From: Bacteriovoracaceae bacterium
Lineage (GTDB): Bacteria > Bdellovibrionota > Bacteriovoracia > Bacteriovoracales > Bacteriovoracaceae
DNA: 64,000 bases
Direction of reading: 5' to 3'
Assembly (NCBI GenBank): GCA_947450475.1
Contig: CANFVK010000001.1
Coordinates: 62,001-126,000, forward strand
In this document: piece after piece, positions 27,658 through 36,982 of the stretch
Layout: every line of letters starts with the position of its first letter
Position numbering within the stretch: the first letter of the stretch is position 1
Position numbers and translations under genes: made by a program
Notes under the pieces: model-generated
The model's input: the letters and a program-made list of their open reading frames with translations, nothing else
Databases searched by the model: none
Told to the model about the DNA's origin: nothing

Positions 27658-27894
27658 TCAAGAATCCCCATCGCTCCCTATCGCCTCTACCGGGCAAGCT
27701 TCAAGAGCGCTGAGACATTCTTCAATTTCGTGTGCAGTTTTTGGTTGTAATTTAACGTAGGCATGACCGTCAGTATCATTCATCTCAAAAAACCTAGGGG
27801 CTTCGATAACACAAGCATCGCAAGCGATACATTGATCATCAACATAAAATTGACCAGCTAGATTTTCAGGCCATTTTGATTTTTTGTCGGGCAT
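27658..27894 (-). CDS. Small 4Fe-4S ferredoxin
   Basis: 78-aa electron carrier. CxxCxxC at residues 22/25/28 plus C67-Pro provide the four ligands of one 4Fe-4S cluster; C60 is extra. The fold matches the single-cluster ferredoxins. It is convergent with the YiiX-like gene and lies 18 nt downstream of the parvulin gene, perhaps in its transcript. Redox partners are not identifiable. Confidence 0.88.
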   Translation of the reverse strand: MPDKKSKWPENLAGQFYVDDQCIACDACVIEAPRFFEMNDTDGHAYVKLQPKTAHEIEECLSALEACPVEAIGSDGDS

Positions 27895-27912
27895 TACGTA
27901 AATTCCTTATGA

Positions 27913-29418
27913 TTACTCTTGGAGCATATTAGAGTAAATTTTAATTTTAGTATCTTCTTCAAGCTTTTTGAGTATGGATTCCATCATTTTTCGTGAAAGT
28001 GCATTTTTTAACCCAGCATTATCAGTGGCGATTTTCGCTTGCTCATTAAGATCTGCCGAAGCATTTGCCGAAGTAGCAGCAGCTGTTTTCAAAATAATAA
28101 TCCCGCTTCCATCGTCAAAAAGATTAACTTTTGACTTACTTAAATCTCCAGCAAAAAGATCTTTCATATTATCTGCAGTGAGGTTGGCTCCGTTTGAAAG
28201 TCCATCGAGTCTATTGACTGATCCTTTTGAGTATTGAAGCTTGTATTTAGCAACGAGTGATTTCAATTCACTTTCATTGTTGGCTTCCAGCGCCTTTTTA
28301 ATCTTATCCGAAATTTCTTGTGTAAGCTTTTTTATCTCTTCAACTTTATCTTTTTGTAGCAATTCTGTTGCAAATTTTTCTTTGTATTCTGAAAAGCTAG
28401 CTTCATGACCAGCGGTCCTTTGCTCAACTAATATTAAGTGATATCCAAATTGAGTTTTAATAGGTGAAGAAATCGTTTTTGTAGGTATTGAAAAAGCTAC
28501 TTTATCAAACTCTGGAACCATTCGCCCCTTGCCAAATGAACCAAGATCGCCTCCTTTTCCCTTGCCAGATGGATCTTCGGTGAATTTATCTGCCATTTTA
28601 GCAAAATTACCAGGAGTCACTTCTTTGGCAATCTTTTCAATTTCTGCTTTAACTTTAGCTTCGTCTTTTCCTTGAGTCGTCAAAAGAATGTGGCGAGCTT
28701 TTACTTCTTCTGGTTTGTCCAAGCTTGCTTTTCGCTCATTAAACATCGATTGAAGCCTAATGGCATTGGTGTTTACCGCAAGAAATTTATTCAATTCCTC
28801 TTTAGAAACTTCAACAAAATTTCTTAATCCACTTTTGGAAAATTGAACAATCTCTGCGTTTAATTTTTCATTGCGAATTTTTTGCAAATCACTGAGATAA
28901 TTTTTGGAAAGAGGGAAGTTTTGAAGGAGTCCCTGTGAATTTTTTAATTTTAGCTGATTAATTACATCATCTTCAAATTCTTTCGGGGTAAGTCTATTAG
29001 CGGCCAATACGGCTTTATAGCGATCTTTGTCGAATTGCCCATTGGTTTGGAAATATGTGAGGGTTTTTATCTCTGCTGCAACCTCTTGCTCTGAAGGAAA
29101 AGTTCCTAAGTCAGTAGCAAATTTAATCATTAATTTTCTTTGCACAATATTTTTTAAGGTGCTTTGCTTTATACCCATTTGTTCTATTTGCTTGGCGGTA
29201 ATTTCTCCACCCATCATTTGCTTAAAAAACTCTATTTGGCGGTTATATTCCTGTTGGTACTCCTCAGGTTTAATTGGGAGATCACCAACTTTTCCTATAG
29301 TGTTTCCAGTCCCTTGTTGTAATGACTGATAGCCTGTAAACATAAAAGAGAGAATGATAAAGCCAATTAATAATGTAACGAAGAAACTAGCCGTTTTGTT
29401 TTTAGTAAATTCCGACAT
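27913..29418 (-). CDS. Membrane-anchored parvulin peptidyl-prolyl isomerase (PpiD/SurA type)
   Basis: Periplasmic folding factor for exported and outer-membrane proteins. 501 aa: N-terminal membrane anchor (about 12-30), a SurA-N-like helical chaperone region (40-200), and one parvulin domain (about 235-335) with VKARHILL, GGDLGSFGKGRMVPEFD and GYHLI motifs. A C-terminal helical part follows. The layout matches PpiD but it is shorter than the E. coli protein (623 aa). It is divergent from mreC across about 145 bp. Confidence 0.87.
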   Translation of the reverse strand: MSEFTKNKTASFFVTLLIGFIILSFMFTGYQSLQQGTGNTIGKVGDLPIKPEEYQQEYNRQIEFFKQMMGGEITAKQIEQMGIKQSTLKNIVQRKLMIKFATDLGTFPSEQEVAAEIKTLTYFQTNGQFDKDRYKAVLAANRLTPKEFEDDVINQLKLKNSQGLLQNFPLSKNYLSDLQKIRNEKLNAEIVQFSKSGLRNFVEVSKEELNKFLAVNTNAIRLQSMFNERKASLDKPEEVKARHILLTTQGKDEAKVKAEIEKIAKEVTPGNFAKMADKFTEDPSGKGKGGDLGSFGKGRMVPEFDKVAFSIPTKTISSPIKTQFGYHLILVEQRTAGHEASFSEYKEKFATELLQKDKVEEIKKLTQEISDKIKKALEANNESELKSLVAKYKLQYSKGSVNRLDGLSNGANLTADNMKDLFAGDLSKSKVNLFDDGSGIIILKTAAATSANASADLNEQAKIATDNAGLKNALSRKMMESILKKLEEDTKIKIYSNMLQE

Positions 29419-29562
29419 TTTTGAGATCCTGTGTTGCTGGTAAAAATTTTAGATTATTGTAGCTATAAAAAAGTTAGTTCGCAAAGATTATTGGCTTTTT
29501 AAAAGAGATTACTTAAGCTAAATTAAGATAAATTATATTTTCCTTTTTACGGAGTTAATAAG

Positions 29563-30453
29563 TTGAGGCTTTCTGATACAGAAGAGAGACGAACCAAGGT
29601 TGTGATTAATAGCGTAATTCTCGTCATTGCCCTCTATGGTATGTCGCAGCGAGATTATGTTTTTCAGAAATCCTCCATTGCAGAAAGAGTCATTATCGAT
29701 TTAATGGCACCCGTGCAAAATTTTGTCATGACTTTTCAAAGGGGTATTTCTTCTTATGTTGAGCATTATGTTTCAAACTTAAATGCGAGTAAGGAAAATA
29801 TTAGTCTCAAGGGAAAAATCGCTGATCTCCAAAATGAAATCTTCAGTTATCAAGAAGCGGTAAAAGAAAGTGATCGTTTAAGGGACCTAATAAAGTACGG
29901 TGAACAAATTGACCGGAAAAAAATAGTGGCCAGGGTTGTCTCTTGGGATTCAGCGGATGATTACAAAGTTGTCCGTATTAATAGAGGTCTCAAGGACGGA
30001 GTCAGGCTTCAATCAGTGGTTACAAGTGCCGAAGGACTAGTCGGTTATGTGTATCGTTTAACAGATCATTTTGCAGACGTTATAACCATTTTGGATGCTA
30101 ATAACCGAGTCGATGGTGTTGTTGAACGATTGCGTTCACATGGTATTGTTGAAGGTTATAGTCGCGGTCGCTGCATTATGAAATATGTTAATCGGATCGA
30201 ACCTATTATTTTAAATGATCTGGTATTAACTGCAGGTTTGGGTAATGTTTATCCAAAGGGATTAAAGATTGGCTACATTTCCCGTATTGAACGAGAAAGC
30301 TATGGAATTACCCAGCACGTTGAGATCACACCGCTGGTCAATTTTTCGAAATTAGAAGAAGTTTTAGTCCTAGTGTATGAACAAGAAGAACATAAGCAAC
30401 TCGAATGGAAAGCCCTTGAGGAGCAACTTAATGCAAATGAGGTTAAGCGATGA
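29563..30453 (+). CDS. mreC: Rod-shape determining protein MreC
   Basis: Periplasmic scaffold of the elongasome. 296 aa: membrane helix near residues 13-31, coiled coil (about 65-105), then the beta-domain with KIVARVVSWDSADDYKVVRI and NRVDGVVERLRSHGIVEGY. The start is a TTG at 29563, with GGAG at 29551-29554 correctly spaced and no alternative ATG nearby. mreB is not upstream; the gene heads an mreC-mreD-mrdA-rodA operon. Confidence 0.93.
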   Translation: MRLSDTEERRTKVVINSVILVIALYGMSQRDYVFQKSSIAERVIIDLMAPVQNFVMTFQRGISSYVEHYVSNLNASKENISLKGKIADLQNEIFSYQEAVKESDRLRDLIKYGEQIDRKKIVARVVSWDSADDYKVVRINRGLKDGVRLQSVVTSAEGLVGYVYRLTDHFADVITILDANNRVDGVVERLRSHGIVEGYSRGRCIMKYVNRIEPIILNDLVLTAGLGNVYPKGLKIGYISRIERESYGITQHVEITPLVNFSKLEEVLVLVYEQEEHKQLEWKALEEQLNANEVKR

Positions 30454-30983
30454 AATCAAATTTTAAAGATATCGTTTTTCCCCTCATCAAAACCCTTATT
30501 CTACTTTTCCTTTTAGAGATCGTAACAACTGCAATATTTCCGATGATCGGTCTTTTGAATTTTAGAATTCCTTTTAATATTTTAATGGTTTTATTTTTGG
30601 GCTTAAGATTAGAGACGCCTTACTTAGCTATTATCATAATGATCGTTCAATATTTTCATGCTTTCTTTTCAGTGGAAGGGTGGGAGATGGGAACAGTGAC
30701 TGGTATCATCATCTGTGTCGTTGTTTCTTATGTAAGAGAGATGATTCACTTTTCATCATGGGGTATGACTATATTGATTACTCAAGTTTTCCAGCTTCTA
30801 TGGTTTTTTGTTCAGTCTATTTTGATCTACATACAAATCGGAAATCTTGATTATATTTTTGACAAAGGTTGGCGCTTTTTACCTCAAAGTGTTTTTATTG
30901 CTCTGTTGTCTCCACTCTTTTTCTATATTCTTAACAAAATTTGGAGCATTGATGACCGAGGAATGTTAGGAGATAAGATTTAA
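30450..30983 (+). CDS. mreD: Rod-shape determining protein MreD
   Basis: Inner-membrane elongasome component, 177 aa with about five to six hydrophobic helices. It overlaps mreC by 4 nt (ATGA) and mrdA by 1 nt (TAATG). Sequence conservation in MreD is low, so the assignment leans on size, topology and position. Confidence 0.88.
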   Translation: MKSNFKDIVFPLIKTLILLFLLEIVTTAIFPMIGLLNFRIPFNILMVLFLGLRLETPYLAIIIMIVQYFHAFFSVEGWEMGTVTGIIICVVVSYVREMIHFSSWGMTILITQVFQLLWFFVQSILIYIQIGNLDYIFDKGWRFLPQSVFIALLSPLFFYILNKIWSIDDRGMLGDKI

Positions 30984-33034
30984 TGTTTGGAGAAGACGAT
31001 CTCGTCAAATCTCACCAAGAACGCGCAGATATTATATTAAATATTATTGTTTGCTGCTTTGCTGTTTTATTGGCGAGACTTTGGTTTTTGCAAATTTATC
31101 ATGGGAAAATGTTTTTTAATTATTCTCTTGAAAATCGCTTAAGAAAAGATGCCGTTCGAGCGCCGCGTGGAATGATTTTTAGCCGAAATAATATACTGCT
31201 CACTCATAATGTCCCTCGTTTTGATGCGATTATTACTCCTCAGTACCTTGAAGGTGATGAGGAGACGATTGCTTATTTGGCAAAAGTTTTGGATTTACCT
31301 CCAGATTCAATTGTTAAAACGTTAAAAAAATATCAAGCTCAGGCTAAGTATATTCCAATCGTTGTTAAGAAAAATATTTCCAGAAGAGAAGTTGCTATCA
31401 TTGAAACAGAGTCTTCTAAGCTTCCTGGTGTTTCAGTGGAAACATTCATAAGCCGCGAGTACACAGATAAGGATACTGGAGCTCATCTTCTCGGCTATAT
31501 TTCAGAAATTTCACAAGAAAAAATTCCTCGTTTAAGAGATCGCGATAAATACGATTACAAGCAGGGAGACTTTATTGGCCAGGCAGGTATTGAACAGCAA
31601 TATGATTTAGAAATTCGCGGAGAAGATGGATTTCAGTTTATGGAGGTTGATGCTCGCGGGCGTGCTAGAAGGCATGTTACAAGTGACGACCTTTATTCTG
31701 GAGTCGATAACAAGTCAGCAAGACCTGGTAAAAATGTAAGATTAACGATTGATCGAGACGTTCAGTTGGCAGCCTATCACGCCTTGGATGGTAGAGATGG
31801 TGCCGCCGTCGCTTTAGATGTCGATAGTGGTGAAATTATAGCCATGGTTTCAAGACCAGCTTATGATCCTGCTAATTTTTCAACAGGACTTTCATCGAAT
31901 TACTGGAACCAATTGGTGATGGATGACAAACGTCCATTGCGCGATAGAACCATTCAGGAACACTATTCTCCGGGGTCAACTTTTAAAACACTTACTCATA
32001 TTGCCGCCTTAGAAGAGGGAATTATAAATGAGGACACAAAGATTGTTTGCAATGGTGGATACCGAATGGGGGGAAGGGTTTTTCACTGCTGGAAAAAAGA
32101 GGGACATGGATTGGTTGATGTTGTAAAGGCGTTGAGAGAATCCTGTGACGTTTTTTATTATAGCATTGGAAATAAAATAGATATTGATGTTATCTATAAA
32201 TACGCCACCCTTTTTGGAATGGGACAGCGTTCTGGTATAATACTTCCTCGTGAAACTTCTGGTTTGATTCCCAATAAAGATTGGAAAAAGAAACGAACCG
32301 GAGTTGAATGGCAAAAGGGCGAAACTCTTTCATGTGTTATCGGCCAGTCATTTATAAATGTTACGCCCTTGCAATTGGCAATGTTTTATGGAACTTTAGC
32401 CAATGAGGGAAAACTCTGGAGACCACATGTGGTCAAAGAAGTTTTTTCTAATTCAGGCCAAATCCTGAAGAGAATAGAGCCAGAGATGATTCACCAATTT
32501 AAAATTTCCCGAAAAACTTTAGATCTGGTTAAGCAGAGTCTTTTTGAAGTTGTGAATCAACCTGGTGGAACTGCAACTTCTCAAAAGGGTGTAGGAATTC
32601 AAATGGCGGGTAAAACAGGAACAGCTCAAGTCATAAGTTTTTCAGCAGATAAGATTTTTAATAAATGTGAAAATCAAGAATATAAATACCGCCACCACGG
32701 ATTGTTCGCGGCTTATGCACCAGCAGGAAATCCAAAAATTGCGGTTGCAGTGGTGGTCGAGCACGGTTGTCACGGAGGAAGTGCTGCGGGACCAGTCGCT
32801 AAGGCCATGATCTCAGCATACATGAATAAATATTATCCGAGTTATCAGAAGAAAATTATTATTCAAGAGCAAGCCAAGATGAACTACGCTCAATTGATGG
32901 AAGACAATCGAGTAAATCCGGTTCCTATGGTGCCAGAGACAAATGTTAAAGATTACTATGATGAACTTGGTAAGCAGGTTCGTAGCTTTTCTCTCGAGAA
33001 ATCTTCGCAAGCTCAATTAGGACCGGTAGAATAA
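30983..33034 (+). CDS. mrdA: Penicillin-binding protein 2
   Basis: Class B transpeptidase cross-linking lateral-wall peptidoglycan. 683 aa with one membrane anchor (about residues 18-36) and a dimerisation domain starting RAPRGMIFSRNN. The transpeptidase domain has the active-site SxxK (S332-TFK335), SxN-type motif SCD (387-389) and KTGTAQ. Stop and start overlap with rodA (TAATG), as expected for this enzyme pair. The C-terminus extends about 60 residues past the domain. Confidence 0.95.
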   Translation: MFGEDDLVKSHQERADIILNIIVCCFAVLLARLWFLQIYHGKMFFNYSLENRLRKDAVRAPRGMIFSRNNILLTHNVPRFDAIITPQYLEGDEETIAYLAKVLDLPPDSIVKTLKKYQAQAKYIPIVVKKNISRREVAIIETESSKLPGVSVETFISREYTDKDTGAHLLGYISEISQEKIPRLRDRDKYDYKQGDFIGQAGIEQQYDLEIRGEDGFQFMEVDARGRARRHVTSDDLYSGVDNKSARPGKNVRLTIDRDVQLAAYHALDGRDGAAVALDVDSGEIIAMVSRPAYDPANFSTGLSSNYWNQLVMDDKRPLRDRTIQEHYSPGSTFKTLTHIAALEEGIINEDTKIVCNGGYRMGGRVFHCWKKEGHGLVDVVKALRESCDVFYYSIGNKIDIDVIYKYATLFGMGQRSGIILPRETSGLIPNKDWKKKRTGVEWQKGETLSCVIGQSFINVTPLQLAMFYGTLANEGKLWRPHVVKEVFSNSGQILKRIEPEMIHQFKISRKTLDLVKQSLFEVVNQPGGTATSQKGVGIQMAGKTGTAQVISFSADKIFNKCENQEYKYRHHGLFAAYAPAGNPKIAVAVVVEHGCHGGSAAGPVAKAMISAYMNKYYPSYQKKIIIQEQAKMNYAQLMEDNRVNPVPMVPETNVKDYYDELGKQVRSFSLEKSSQAQLGPVE

Positions 33035-34140
33035 TGTTTAATTTTAAAGAAGAATTAAGAAGATACGACTATTCATTTTTTGGCATTTGTACCGCCATCT
33101 TTGTCATTGGCATTCTCAATTTATATTCTGCCACTCATTCCCAAGGTGTGGGGCACGAAGAGGGTTTATACAAAACTCAAATCATTTGGTTTTTCCTCTC
33201 TTGGTTAATTGGTGCCGTAGTCAGTTTTATTCAGCCAAAAAATTATTTTCGTTTGGCTTACCCCTCCTATTTATTAAGTGTGATTCTACTTATTGTCGTC
33301 CTGGTTGTAGGTCATTCTGCGCTCGGAGGACAGCGATGGATTGGCTTTGGGCCATTTAAATTTCAACCTTCAGAGATCACGAAAATTGCCATGGTGTTAG
33401 TTTTGGCCCGTTGGTACTCTAAGGCCTCACCCGATCAGGAAATTGGTCTAAAAGAATTGATTATTCCCTTCTTGATAAGTTTAATTCCTGCATTGATGAT
33501 TATCATTCAACCTGACCTTGGTACGGGAATGCTCGTTCTAATCATTTTTTTCATCATAACTTTTTATCGAAAACTTAAGTGGAAAACAATTGTCATTCTT
33601 GCTGCAGTGGCAATGGTTGGAGCAACGGTTATTTACAATTTTGGACTTCGCGAATATCAAAAAAAACGCATCACCACTTTTATTGATCCAGAGTATGATG
33701 CCAAGGGGTCTGGTTATAATGCTATCCAGTCCAAGATTGCCATAGGTTCTGGGCAATTCTTTGGAAAGGGTTTTAGGCGTTCTTCTCAAGGGGCACTTAA
33801 TTATTTACCGGAAAATCACACCGATTTTATCTTTGCCATTTTTAATGAAGAGCACGGGTTCGTTGGCGCGGTCTTTTTGGTCGCACTTTATATCGCGCTT
33901 TTTTACAGACTATTGTGGTTGGCCTCCAATGTGAATAAAATCTTCGATTCAGTTGTGGTGGTGGGGGTCCTCGCCATTTTCTTTGCTCATACAATCATCA
34001 ACATGAGTATGGTCTCTGGACTTATGCCCATCGTTGGGGTGCCACTTCCTCTCATGTCCTATGGAGGATCCAATCTTTTAACGTTTGGGATTTGTTGCGG
34101 AGTCGTGACTTCGATCAGCAACGCTCGAAGTCTTTTTTAG
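33034..34140 (+). CDS. rodA: Peptidoglycan glycosyltransferase RodA
   Basis: SEDS-family polymerase that works with PBP2. 368 aa with about ten membrane helices. Family motifs include LGGQRWIGFGPFKFQPSEIT, the QPDLGTGM loop, and PENHTDFIFAIFNEEHGF. The end PLPLMSYGGSNLL is typical. It is the last gene of the mre operon; no clear hairpin follows, and the downstream spacer carries repeats that may be MarR sites. Confidence 0.96.
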   Translation: MFNFKEELRRYDYSFFGICTAIFVIGILNLYSATHSQGVGHEEGLYKTQIIWFFLSWLIGAVVSFIQPKNYFRLAYPSYLLSVILLIVVLVVGHSALGGQRWIGFGPFKFQPSEITKIAMVLVLARWYSKASPDQEIGLKELIIPFLISLIPALMIIIQPDLGTGMLVLIIFFIITFYRKLKWKTIVILAAVAMVGATVIYNFGLREYQKKRITTFIDPEYDAKGSGYNAIQSKIAIGSGQFFGKGFRRSSQGALNYLPENHTDFIFAIFNEEHGFVGAVFLVALYIALFYRLLWLASNVNKIFDSVVVVGVLAIFFAHTIINMSMVSGLMPIVGVPLPLMSYGGSNLLTFGICCGVVTSISNARSLF

Positions 34141-34209
34141 TCCTTATATCAGACTTGACTTGAGGACTCATTTTGTGGAACACTATTTTAGTCTTACCAT
34201 AGGACTAAA
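34136..34209 (+). promoter_or_regulatory. Candidate MarR operator and promoter
   Basis: TTTAGTCC (34136-34143) and GGACTAAA (34202-34209) are exact reverse complements. A second half-site TTTAGTC (34187-34193) makes a 7-bp inverted repeat with GACTAAA (34203-34209), 9 nt apart. A -35/-10 pair TTGAGG (34160-34165) and TATTTT (34184-34189) overlaps the repeats. This layout fits autorepression by the MarR gene just downstream. Confidence 0.5.
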
Positions 34210-34236
34210 GGACCATTAGGGACCTGGGAGTTTTTC

Positions 34237-34698
34237 ATGAAGAAAGTTTCAAGCATTGGCAGTCTCGTAAAAAAAATATACCGAACTTATTCTGGAGAAT
34301 TGCTCACTCATTTACAAACCAGAGGATTTACCGATTTACGACCTTCGTTTCTTGAGGTTTTACTATTTATTTGTGAACACGAAGGACCCTCAATTAAAGA
34401 AATTGGCTGGGGATGTGGTCTCAAAAAGCAAACCATGACCTCACACCTTAATGAACTTGAAAGAAGAGGGTATATCGAAAGAAAAATAAATTCTCAGGAC
34501 AAACGAGAGCAAAATATTTTTCTTACGGAGTATGGTTTAAAATTTAAGTTAAATCTTTTTGAGTGTATTAATGAGATTGAAAAGAAATACACAGATCTTA
34601 TTGGTGATTTAGAGCTTAATAGAGTTGAACTAATATTAAAAAATTTCCACTCAAAGCTACTTGTGCAACCAGGTTTATTTGAACATCTAGCTGATTAA
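34237..34698 (+). CDS. MarR-family transcriptional regulator
   Basis: 153-aa winged-helix DNA-binding protein. The core has the recognition region PSIKEIGWGCGLKKQTMTSH followed by a LNELERRGYIERK wing, as in MarR. GGGAG lies 6 nt before ATG 34237. It stands alone between rodA and a convergent rhodanese-like gene. Ligand and targets are unknown; the inverted repeats in front of it suggest self-regulation. Confidence 0.87.
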   Translation: MKKVSSIGSLVKKIYRTYSGELLTHLQTRGFTDLRPSFLEVLLFICEHEGPSIKEIGWGCGLKKQTMTSHLNELERRGYIERKINSQDKREQNIFLTEYGLKFKLNLFECINEIEKKYTDLIGDLELNRVELILKNFHSKLLVQPGLFEHLAD

Positions 34699-34701
34699 AT
34701 C

Positions 34702-35232
34702 TCAAACATCAGCATCTGGAATTTGGGGCGCTACATCAGTGCTGACATCTTTTTCTTGATTTCCAGGCCAAAATTCATAACCACCAGAAATATTGTTGAT
34801 ATTAAAAAAACCTTTTTTAACGAGTTGCTCACAAGCTTGTATAGATCTTAGGCCATTTTCCGAAATGATCATAACAGGAATCGTTTTACTTGGAATTTCA
34901 ACGAAGCGAATATTTAACTCTTCTAAAGGAATATGAATAGCGCCTTCAAGCCTTGAGCCTTGAAAAGCTTTTTGGGTAACATCTAAAATAAAAAAATCAA
35001 TATTGGGATTATTGAAGATACTCCAAGCTTTCTGAGGAGTAAGGTCATTATAGGGTCTTCCCATAAGGATCATATTATCGTCAATCTCTTCTCCATTTTT
35101 AATTCTGACCAAATGATTTCTCTGGAGAGTGATGGAGAAGTCTAGCTTCTCATCAATCCTGTTAATATTTTTTTCAATATTATTAAGTCTTGAATTGATA
35201 AACTCGAGCATTTGAAAAATTTTTAAATCCAT
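34702..35232 (-). CDS. Rhodanese-like protein with serine at the catalytic cysteine position
   Basis: 176 aa: N-terminal coiled-coil-like region (residues 1-45), then a rhodanese fold (about 62-158: FFILDVTQKAF, RLEGAIHIPLEEL, GFFNINNISGGYEFWPG). The active-site loop normally read as CxxGxRS is S124-E-N-G-L-R-S130, so the sulfur-carrying cysteine is lost. By family knowledge it is not a sulfurtransferase; a binding or regulatory role is more likely. Convergent with the MarR gene, 3 nt apart. Its partner is unknown. Confidence 0.83.
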   Translation of the reverse strand: MDLKIFQMLEFINSRLNNIEKNINRIDEKLDFSITLQRNHLVRIKNGEEIDDNMILMGRPYNDLTPQKAWSIFNNPNIDFFILDVTQKAFQGSRLEGAIHIPLEELNIRFVEIPSKTIPVMIISENGLRSIQACEQLVKKGFFNINNISGGYEFWPGNQEKDVSTDVAPQIPDADV

Positions 35233-35317
35233 ACAGAACTCCTCTAGCGAAACTCACTTTACTATTGTAGCAAAGGAGTTGGCGCCAGAGGTCGTTAGGC
35301 AAAAGATGCAGTATTCA

Positions 35318-36628
35318 CTATTTAAAAGAATGAATAAGCTGATGCAAATTTTTTAATTGATGTGGGTTCAAACTTTCGACATCGCAGTGAAGTCGATTGA
35401 CAGCATGGGCTTTGGCAAATTTGGTGAAGAGGTCCGTTGCTTCATTGATATTGAAAGTGATAATTTCTTCACTACCAAAAAGTTTACGAACAACTTTCAT
35501 CGGGTATTTGCTGATGCTCTCTTCCTCGACATAGTACTTAGAGAGTCTTCCGCTAGAGCCAGAGCGGATAAATTCAATATTTTCTTTTTCTAAAAATTGT
35601 TGGACAAGTTCTAAGTGCTTTTCTTGCCCCTCGTTAAATGATTCGAAAATCTTTTGAGGAACATGATTTTTAATAACTGCTTCGGCGTATTTGTTTTTGC
35701 TTCTTTTTAAAATCTTCATTAAGTATTGATCATCATGCTCAATATATTCTTCAATGCTTGCAGGGATAACGTATTCAGTTGGAGAAGTCTTAAAAAATTT
35801 GAAAAGCAATTGCTCTAAGCAAACAGCGCGATAATGAAAGTAGACCATTATAAACATGTGGTAGCGCGACAAGAGAAAATCGTCAAAAGTCACAACCGCA
35901 CGCTCATTAATTCCTAGATAAGCGGTATTGTTTTCAATACATATTTCTAAATTATCCAATAACCAATCAAGGTCGTATGAGCCGTAGCTTACACCACAGA
36001 AATAACTATCTCTTAATAGATAATCCATTCGATCACAATCAAGTTCACTGGAAACTAATTGGTGGAGAATGGGAAAGTAGTTAATTCCGGCAATGGTAAA
36101 ATAATGTGAATCATTGGTGTGCCCTGTAATGAGGTCAGCAATATGTTTTCTTTCGAGTCCGAATTTTTTTTCTACCAAAGAAAATGATCCTGCAAAGGAA
36201 GAGTCAACAATGGATTTAATCGTATAGTCTTCATGAGTTGCTTGTCTGTCATTTTGCTGATCTTTTTTTGATAAAAAATCTCTTGGTATATTTAATTCAG
36301 AAAGTTTTGGCATCACTGTTTCAGTAGAATGTGAAAGAGGGGCATGGCCTACATCATGTAGCAAGCAAGCCAGTTTAAAAGTCTCTCTAAGTCTTTGGAC
36401 ATCTTTATCAAAAAGCACTTTTTTAAACAGTCGATCAAAGGCACTTGAAGCAATATTCATGACACCGATTGAATGAATAAAACGAGTGTGGGTAGCTCCG
36501 GGAAAAACATATTCTGAAAAACCTAATTGCTTAATGTTTCTTAAGCGCTGAAAAAAATCGTCTCTAATAATCGGAATTTCTTCATCTAAGATATGTATAG
36601 AGCCGTGAACGGGGTCTCTGATTTCCAT
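35318..36628 (-). CDS. HD-domain phosphohydrolase (dNTPase/SAMHD1-like)
   Basis: 436 aa. The opening PVHGSIHI stretch, H47-TRF-H52 (GATHTRFIHSIGVM) and H91-D92 (LLHDVGHAPLSHSTE), followed by ELDCDRMDYLLRDSYF, match the YwfO/SAMHD1-type HD hydrolases that act on deoxynucleoside triphosphates. The metal ligands look intact. The exact substrate cannot be told from sequence. The glutaredoxin-like gene is on the same strand upstream in another short transcript. Confidence 0.87.
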   Translation of the reverse strand: MEIRDPVHGSIHILDEEIPIIRDDFFQRLRNIKQLGFSEYVFPGATHTRFIHSIGVMNIASSAFDRLFKKVLFDKDVQRLRETFKLACLLHDVGHAPLSHSTETVMPKLSELNIPRDFLSKKDQQNDRQATHEDYTIKSIVDSSFAGSFSLVEKKFGLERKHIADLITGHTNDSHYFTIAGINYFPILHQLVSSELDCDRMDYLLRDSYFCGVSYGSYDLDWLLDNLEICIENNTAYLGINERAVVTFDDFLLSRYHMFIMVYFHYRAVCLEQLLFKFFKTSPTEYVIPASIEEYIEHDDQYLMKILKRSKNKYAEAVIKNHVPQKIFESFNEGQEKHLELVQQFLEKENIEFIRSGSSGRLSKYYVEEESISKYPMKVVRKLFGSEEIITFNINEATDLFTKFAKAHAVNRLHCDVESLNPHQLKNLHQLIHSFK

Positions 36629-36651
36629 GGTAATGCATTCCTTATATTGGC

Positions 36652-36912
36652 TTATTCTGTTTTTTCAAGATCATTTACATTGGTTTTTAACCATACAACA
36701 ATGTCGCTCGACTCATGCATCGGCTTGCCGTCAATAAAGAGGCATGGAACTGTTTTTCTACCAGTGATATACATCAGTTTTTGCATATTCGCTAAATCTT
36801 CATAGATGTCTTTAAAGCTAACTTTAATTTTATTTTCACTAATGACATTCATAACCTTCTGACAATAAGGGCAGGCCTCAAAGTAGTAAAATTCAAGCTG
36901 GTAAGATTTCAT
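36652..36912 (-). CDS. Glutaredoxin-like thiol oxidoreductase
   Basis: 86-aa thioredoxin-fold protein with the redox motif C14-PYC17 and the cis-proline TVP (P56), and a C-terminal SSDIVVWL helix. It probably reduces protein or glutathione mixed disulfides in the cytoplasm. It is upstream of the HD hydrolase on the same strand, 23 nt away, so co-transcription is possible. Confidence 0.88.
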   Translation of the reverse strand: MKSYQLEFYYFEACPYCQKVMNVISENKIKVSFKDIYEDLANMQKLMYITGRKTVPCLFIDGKPMHESSDIVVWLKTNVNDLEKTE

Positions 36913-36935
36913 TTTATGTTATGCCTTTTAAAATA

Positions 36936-36963
36936 ATAAGGGCTTCTCGAGAGAAGCCCTTAT
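36936..36963 (-). terminator. Terminator of the H1-like gene
   Basis: ATAAGGGCTTCTC (36936-36948) and its exact complement (36951-36963) give a 13-bp stem with minimal loop, 19 nt past the stop of the minus-strand H1-like gene. On that strand an ATTATTTT stretch follows. Confidence 0.82.
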
Positions 36964-36982
36964 GCTTAATTTGATAATTTAC

